64,000 nt of DNA from Arbacia lixula (lineage: Eukaryota; Echinodermata; Echinoidea; Arbacioida; Arbaciidae): positions 4,995,024-5,059,023 of the forward strand of contig OZ022585.1 of the NCBI GenBank assembly GCA_963669155.1. The letters run 5' to 3'. Below the pieces are notes generated by a model. The model had not been told where the DNA came from. It saw nothing but the letters and a program-made list of their open reading frames with translations, and did not search any database. Below, piece after piece: positions 61,901 to 64,000 of this stretch (position 1 is the first letter of the stretch; the number at the start of each line of letters is the position of its first letter). Position numbers and translations under genes: made by a program.

Positions 61901-64000
61901 ATATTGAAACTTCACCGTGTGTAAAATGATGCATGAAACCTGAAGTTGATTTTAATAGTTGAGATTTAAATGTTCATGAGTCAGAATTGTGGTTATTTTA
62001 ATGATTGTAGCTATTGTTCGTTTCATTAAAAAAACGGACAAAATATTTAAAAGAAGATATGGACAATTTACAGAAAATACTAGAGGCCCTTTTTTTGTCT
62101 CTGTCTTTGTTTGTGGTTGTTGACTGAATAACGAAAATACTGAAACGCAATTGTATAATTATTTTGAAAGACACAATACCTTAATCTGCAAGAAGATTTA
62201 TCTTTTTTAAAAGCTGAAACATGAACAGAAAAACGAATTAACACCGATTGATATAAACAAGATTATAATTCTCTTTGTCCCGTTTCAAAATAAATAAAAA
62301 AAAATAATGGCCTTACTAAAAAGTGACATGGTATGCGGTAAATAAATACCGGTGCCAGATTTTGATCAAAGGGTACAACGAAATTTTTCGACTCCTAGGC
62401 CGCAATGTGAAGCAGTCATTGTGCAGGAGTTTAATTATGTTAATGTTATTCATTGGTTTTATACAGAGTGTAACAACGCGCCATTGCCATTATCGTCTCC
62501 ATCAATCATGACATGTGTGTCGATTGCCTGTTGGTATTGACACGATTAATTTCAGTATTTTGTTCTGCCCGAACTGGGTTGGGTACAGTTTTTGTTGCTT
62601 GCCTTGCATTCCTTAGGGCCACCTCAGACGACACGATCCGATCAGTCGATCATACGACATTGCGACTGGCTGCATTGCAGGATCCGGTCATTGAATTTGT
62701 GCAAAAATATGACGTCATTTTTCTAGTCGTCGGCCCTTTCGACTGAAGAATCGTGGCCAAGACGACGATTATCTTGGGAATCAAACCTACCCCCCCCCCC
62801 CCCACTCCCCCCCCCCCCTCCCACCCCACCCCCGTCCCCGAGAGGGTATCATTAACGTCACGGTCATAACATCTTGCAGAAATTGAGCAAAGAGAAACAA
62901 AAATCCATACGCTTGATGGGTATCACCGCTCACAGCCTGGTGCATTGTGTGGTCGCCATGGCAACCGCCGATACTTCGCATATCGCTTGAATAATGAATG
63001 CTTTTTTTCTATCAGACCGTCTGCCTTCGATATTTTTTCGGTACATTAGACAGACACGGGAATGTCTCTCTTCATGAACCGAAAGAACGCCATAATGATG
63101 CTTTAGATCACATTCTAAAGACAGGTGCTTAATCGAATAGTTAGATACGTCAGTCAGAAAATACGGAATGTACGAAAGAAGTAACATGACCAAGACAAAA
63201 CTTAGAGGGAATACACTGTACTGGGAAGACAAAAAGTCTTCAAATAAGTGATCGTGAGTTATCTTCTTCCCAATGGTCTTAAATTCATGTCTTGCTGAAA
63301 GTTATTTGTCCTCAAATGATCCACATTTGGAGTAATTAATGATGAAATCACAAATCTTCAAAATGTTTGGCCCTAACATCATGATGAGTTGTGATTCAAT
63401 TAATAATTACTCCAAATGTGGATTATTTGAGGGCAAATAACTTTCAGCAAGTTTCTAAAATGGACAATACATGAATTTAAGACCATTGGCAAGAAGACAA
63501 CTCACAATCACCTGTTTGAAGACTTTTTGTCTTCCCAGTACAGTGTATTCCCTTTAAAGCGAAAAAAATCCAAGATTTAAATTTACGTTACTTATATCAC
63601 ACTTTACAAAACGAATTGTTTCAGTGCAAGGGTCTTCTGGTAGTACATTTTCGAGGTCCTATGTTTTGAGGGAAGTTCATGAAATGTAAAGTATTTCTTA
63701 CATTTCTTTATATTTTAGGTTTGCAGAAGGGAAACACCGTCTCTCACGTTCCTCACCTTTATGACAAATACGGTCAGCTTGAATATTATTAACTATTTTG
63801 TATGCACATGTGACTTTTTCTTCACAATTAATACACAGTCTTTCCGTAGAGCAGAAGTTTAATTGGCACGCAAAGGGTTTACCAGCTGAAGAGAAGAGGA
63901 AGTCGACGTCATTATCTGACAAGGCTATATCAATCGATGACTGGGCAGTGGGAAACGGACTGTGAAACTGGTCGAGGCATAATGCGTTAATAATATGTTG
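49925..64000 (-). CDS. DTHD1: Death-domain protein with ZU5 and UPA-like regions (DTHD1-type), 5' end beyond window
   Basis: CDS complement(join(49925..50098,50399..50541,51764..51824,52512..52730,53655..53811,54496..54756,55872..56033,56654..56949,57710..57886,59003..59372,60225..60744,63883..>64000)); 885 residues, all GT..AG and in phase. Numbered from the window edge: Ala/Glu-rich helical segment (41-110), strongly acidic stretch (110-190), a beta-rich region with an Asp run (214-336), ZU5 (about 345-460: SFAVVAKLTRD, GATLKSSADHRVTITYPMGA, PFDKPITITIP), UPA-like region (about 500-760: RFSGNVRM, LTLNFHSHRR), death domain (about 784-868: WLASELGSEWESLGVRYLG, IFDMLVTWR, ALTRCGRYDLAEEL) and an acidic C-terminus. 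ZU5-UPA-DD proteins scaffold death-fold signalling (ankyrins, UNC5, PIDD1). No leucine-rich, ankyrin, Ig or transmembrane part is seen, which favours DTHD1. The symbol is an inference from architecture. Confidence 0.85.
50399..50541 (-). CDS. DTHD1: DTHD1-like gene, death-domain exon 1
   Basis: 143 bp. Acceptor gctacag, donor gtaagc. Encodes death-domain helices 1-4: LRWLASELGSEWESLGVRYL and SRVQSIKRNNPDSQEQQ. Confidence 0.92.
51066..51434. mobile_element. TTAA-ended foldback element, family 1, copy c
   Basis: In the intron between the proline-rich and death-domain exons. Starts TTAAAGGGCATATACTGGGA and ends CAGTATATGCGCTTTAA. The arms pair closely, and the centre shares TGTTCGGCCCGAACATTTT. 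Confidence 0.87.
51764..51824 (-). CDS. DTHD1: DTHD1-like gene, short proline-rich exon
   Basis: 61 bp. Acceptor cctcacag, donor gtaaat. Encodes PEPDQPLPPSRYRTTALDAG, a hinge before the death domain. Both flanking phases fit. Confidence 0.8.
52203..52511 (-). repeat. Intronic minisatellite of about 75-bp units, open in frame with the upstream exon
   Basis: Four units (about 75, 75, 69 and 75 bp) begin at the donor of the 52512-52730 exon. In gene sense each starts about TTAACCCTTACATTACCAGG and includes a CACATCTTTATG segment. Unit lengths are multiples of three and the exon frame runs through all four before TAG at 52205-52203. A single further unit is at about 57343-57420. Confidence 0.75.
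52512..52730 (-). CDS. DTHD1: DTHD1-like gene, charged helical exon
   Basis: 219 bp, phase 0 on both sides. Encodes an Ala/Glu/Lys-rich helix (LREAEAKAKEKKSEKE) and LCKLHVSLPK. The acceptor is preceded in sense by very long CT tracts. Its donor gtaaca abuts an open-frame minisatellite. Confidence 0.88.
52820..53135. repeat. GA-rich microsatellite block
   Basis: (GA)n at about 52827-52897 and 53050-53130 with G-rich linkers. In the sense of the DTHD1-like gene it is a giant polypyrimidine tract ahead of the 52730 acceptor. Confidence 0.93.
53655..53811 (-). CDS. DTHD1: DTHD1-like gene, UPA-like exon 2
   Basis: 157 bp. Acceptor tgctgcag, donor gtaagg. Encodes RFSGNVRMAGKDELTLNFHS, a recognisable UPA-type strand pattern. 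Confidence 0.9.
54496..54756 (-). CDS. DTHD1: DTHD1-like gene, UPA-like exon 1
   Basis: 261 bp. Acceptor tttttcag. Encodes LVVLRVAQD, FERALQIRYAKLVFVLKEDD and QLDNVLRKLNNDGYDGPPD, resembling the first part of a UPA domain. Confidence 0.9.
54893..54975 (-). repeat. tRNA-like relic (SINE head)
   Basis: On the - strand, GGTAGCCTGGTGG resembles an A box and AGTTCAAGTCC a B box at tRNA-like spacing, but the acceptor-stem halves do not pair. It lies in an intron of the DTHD1-like gene. Confidence 0.45.
55872..56033 (-). CDS. DTHD1: DTHD1-like gene, linker exon
   Basis: 162 bp, phase 2 on both sides. Encodes LHLLGRQTNSAQWNEMEDVP and VVAVDITEPINR, consistent with the ZU5-to-UPA transition. Confidence 0.9.
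56238..56340. repeat. (CT)n array
   Basis: About 100 bp of CT with CCCT interruptions in an intron of the DTHD1-like gene (GA-rich in the gene's sense). Confidence 0.95.
56654..56949 (-). CDS. DTHD1: DTHD1-like gene, second ZU5 exon with Gly-rich insert
   Basis: 296 bp. Acceptor tatatag, donor gtaagt. Encodes SPILHLNHSTKKPFDKPITI, the ZU5 end motif (F.KP..ITIP), then a Gly/Ser/Lys-rich low-complexity loop (GGSAGAESGGGRGGKGEKEK) before HPEGVVVIR. Confidence 0.9.
57343..57420 (-). repeat. Isolated unit of the 75-bp intronic minisatellite
   Basis: In another intron of the same gene. In sense it reads TTAACCCTTACCTTATCAGG... to ...ATGATAATGAGAGAGTT, matching the units at 52203-52511, and is also open in the corresponding frame. 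Confidence 0.65.
57710..57886 (-). CDS. DTHD1: DTHD1-like gene, first ZU5 exon
   Basis: 177 bp, phase 0 at both ends. Encodes FAVVAKLTRDKHTV and GATLKSSADHRVTITYPMGA, matching the start of ZU5 domains (Gly-x-Leu ... Val-x-Ile-x-x-Pro-x-Gly-Ala). Confidence 0.9.
57887..59002. repeat. Intron with two GA-rich blocks
   Basis: GA and GGGGGA arrays at about 58395-58640 and a (GA)n array at 58934-58970 followed by a poly-G run. No exon was seen between. Confidence 0.85.
59003..59372 (-). CDS. DTHD1: DTHD1-like gene, exon upstream of the ZU5 domain
   Basis: 370 bp. Acceptor caaacag, donor gtagat. It encodes 123 residues with ELGCVIRFKDEF, an acidic DDDDDDNAENDD insert, and PIVVAIPYTVSGRMAATKEF, a beta-rich stretch resembling a ZU5/UPA-family segment. 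A (GA)n array starts about 30 bp beyond the donor. Confidence 0.88.
60225..60744 (-). CDS. DTHD1: DTHD1-like gene, coiled-coil and acidic exon
   Basis: 520 bp. Acceptor aaatag; donor gtatgt at 60224, chosen because it alone restores phase with the next exon (GT|A making Val). It encodes KKKASTEAAAAAAETRATLA, an Ala/Glu/Lys-rich probable helix, a Glu/Asp-rich linker, and PPKPVLTPRLSMKENLLEWP. Confidence 0.85.
60745..63882. other. Large 5' intron of the DTHD1-like gene
   Basis: About 3.1 kb with no exon recognised. It holds an interspersed repeat with AAAATCGCGATTTT palindromes (60950-61280), poly-C tracts at about 62790-62818 and a foldback element at 63202-63557. Confidence 0.5.
63202..63557. 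mobile_element. TTAA-ended foldback element, family 1, copy d
   Basis: The left end TTAGAGGGAATACACTGTAC (TTAA mutated to TTAG) and the right end GTACAGTGTATTCCCTTTAA are inverted repeats. The centre is more diverged than in copies a-c (TGTTTGGCCCTAACAT). Confidence 0.82.
63883..64000 (-). CDS. DTHD1: DTHD1-like gene, 5'-most exon in window (partial)
   Basis: An open frame from the window edge to a donor gtaaac at 63882 on the - strand, phase 1, joining in frame to the 60744 acceptor. It reads QSSIDIALSDNDVDFLFSS before the junction. Only the splice phase and the open frame support it, so it is less sure than the other exons. Confidence 0.55.

Overview
This is intron-rich eukaryotic DNA from an animal. 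GT..AG introns, phase-matched short exons, dense simple repeats and many small foldback DNA transposons point to a marine invertebrate deuterostome, most likely an echinoderm (sea urchin-like). The species call is inferred from repeat style and gene content and is not proven.

Layout. (1) 269-1456, + strand: the last two coding exons of an SLC22-type organic ion transporter whose 5' part lies left of the window. (2) 6802-6951, + strand: a lone SLC22 first exon with a good donor and no second exon of its own nearby. (3) 12604-22656, + strand: a complete 11-exon SLC22 transporter, 576 aa, with every splice phase consistent. The lone exon at 6802 is in phase with exon 2 of this gene, so it may be an alternative first exon; otherwise it is the remnant of a broken tandem copy. 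(4) 26770-33831, - strand: a four-EF-hand calmodulin/troponin-C-like gene, complete except for its start. Three phase-compatible ATG exons lie upstream (36.4 kb, 42.05 kb, 42.3 kb). (5) 49925 to beyond 64000, - strand: twelve in-phase exons (885 aa in the window) of a protein with an Ala/Glu-rich helical and acidic N-terminal part, a ZU5 domain, a UPA-like region and a C-terminal death domain, best matching the DTHD1 type.

Genes 3 and 4 are convergent; genes 4 and 5 are both on the - strand. The two SLC22 loci form a tandem cluster; the EF-hand and death-domain genes have no evident functional link to it. Most of the window is non-coding: arrays of GA/CT, TATC, GT, TTC and GAT, several minisatellites, at least seven foldback element families (one Tc1-like with TA flanks, two with TTAA termini) and two tRNA-derived SINE-like heads.

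The most unusual items are the orphan SLC22 first exon, a roughly 75-bp intronic minisatellite that stays open in frame with a death-domain-gene exon, a GAGCCCC/GGGGCTC hairpin minisatellite invaded by a foldback element, and a diverged tandem array marked by a recurring TCCTCTCCGAAA motif.
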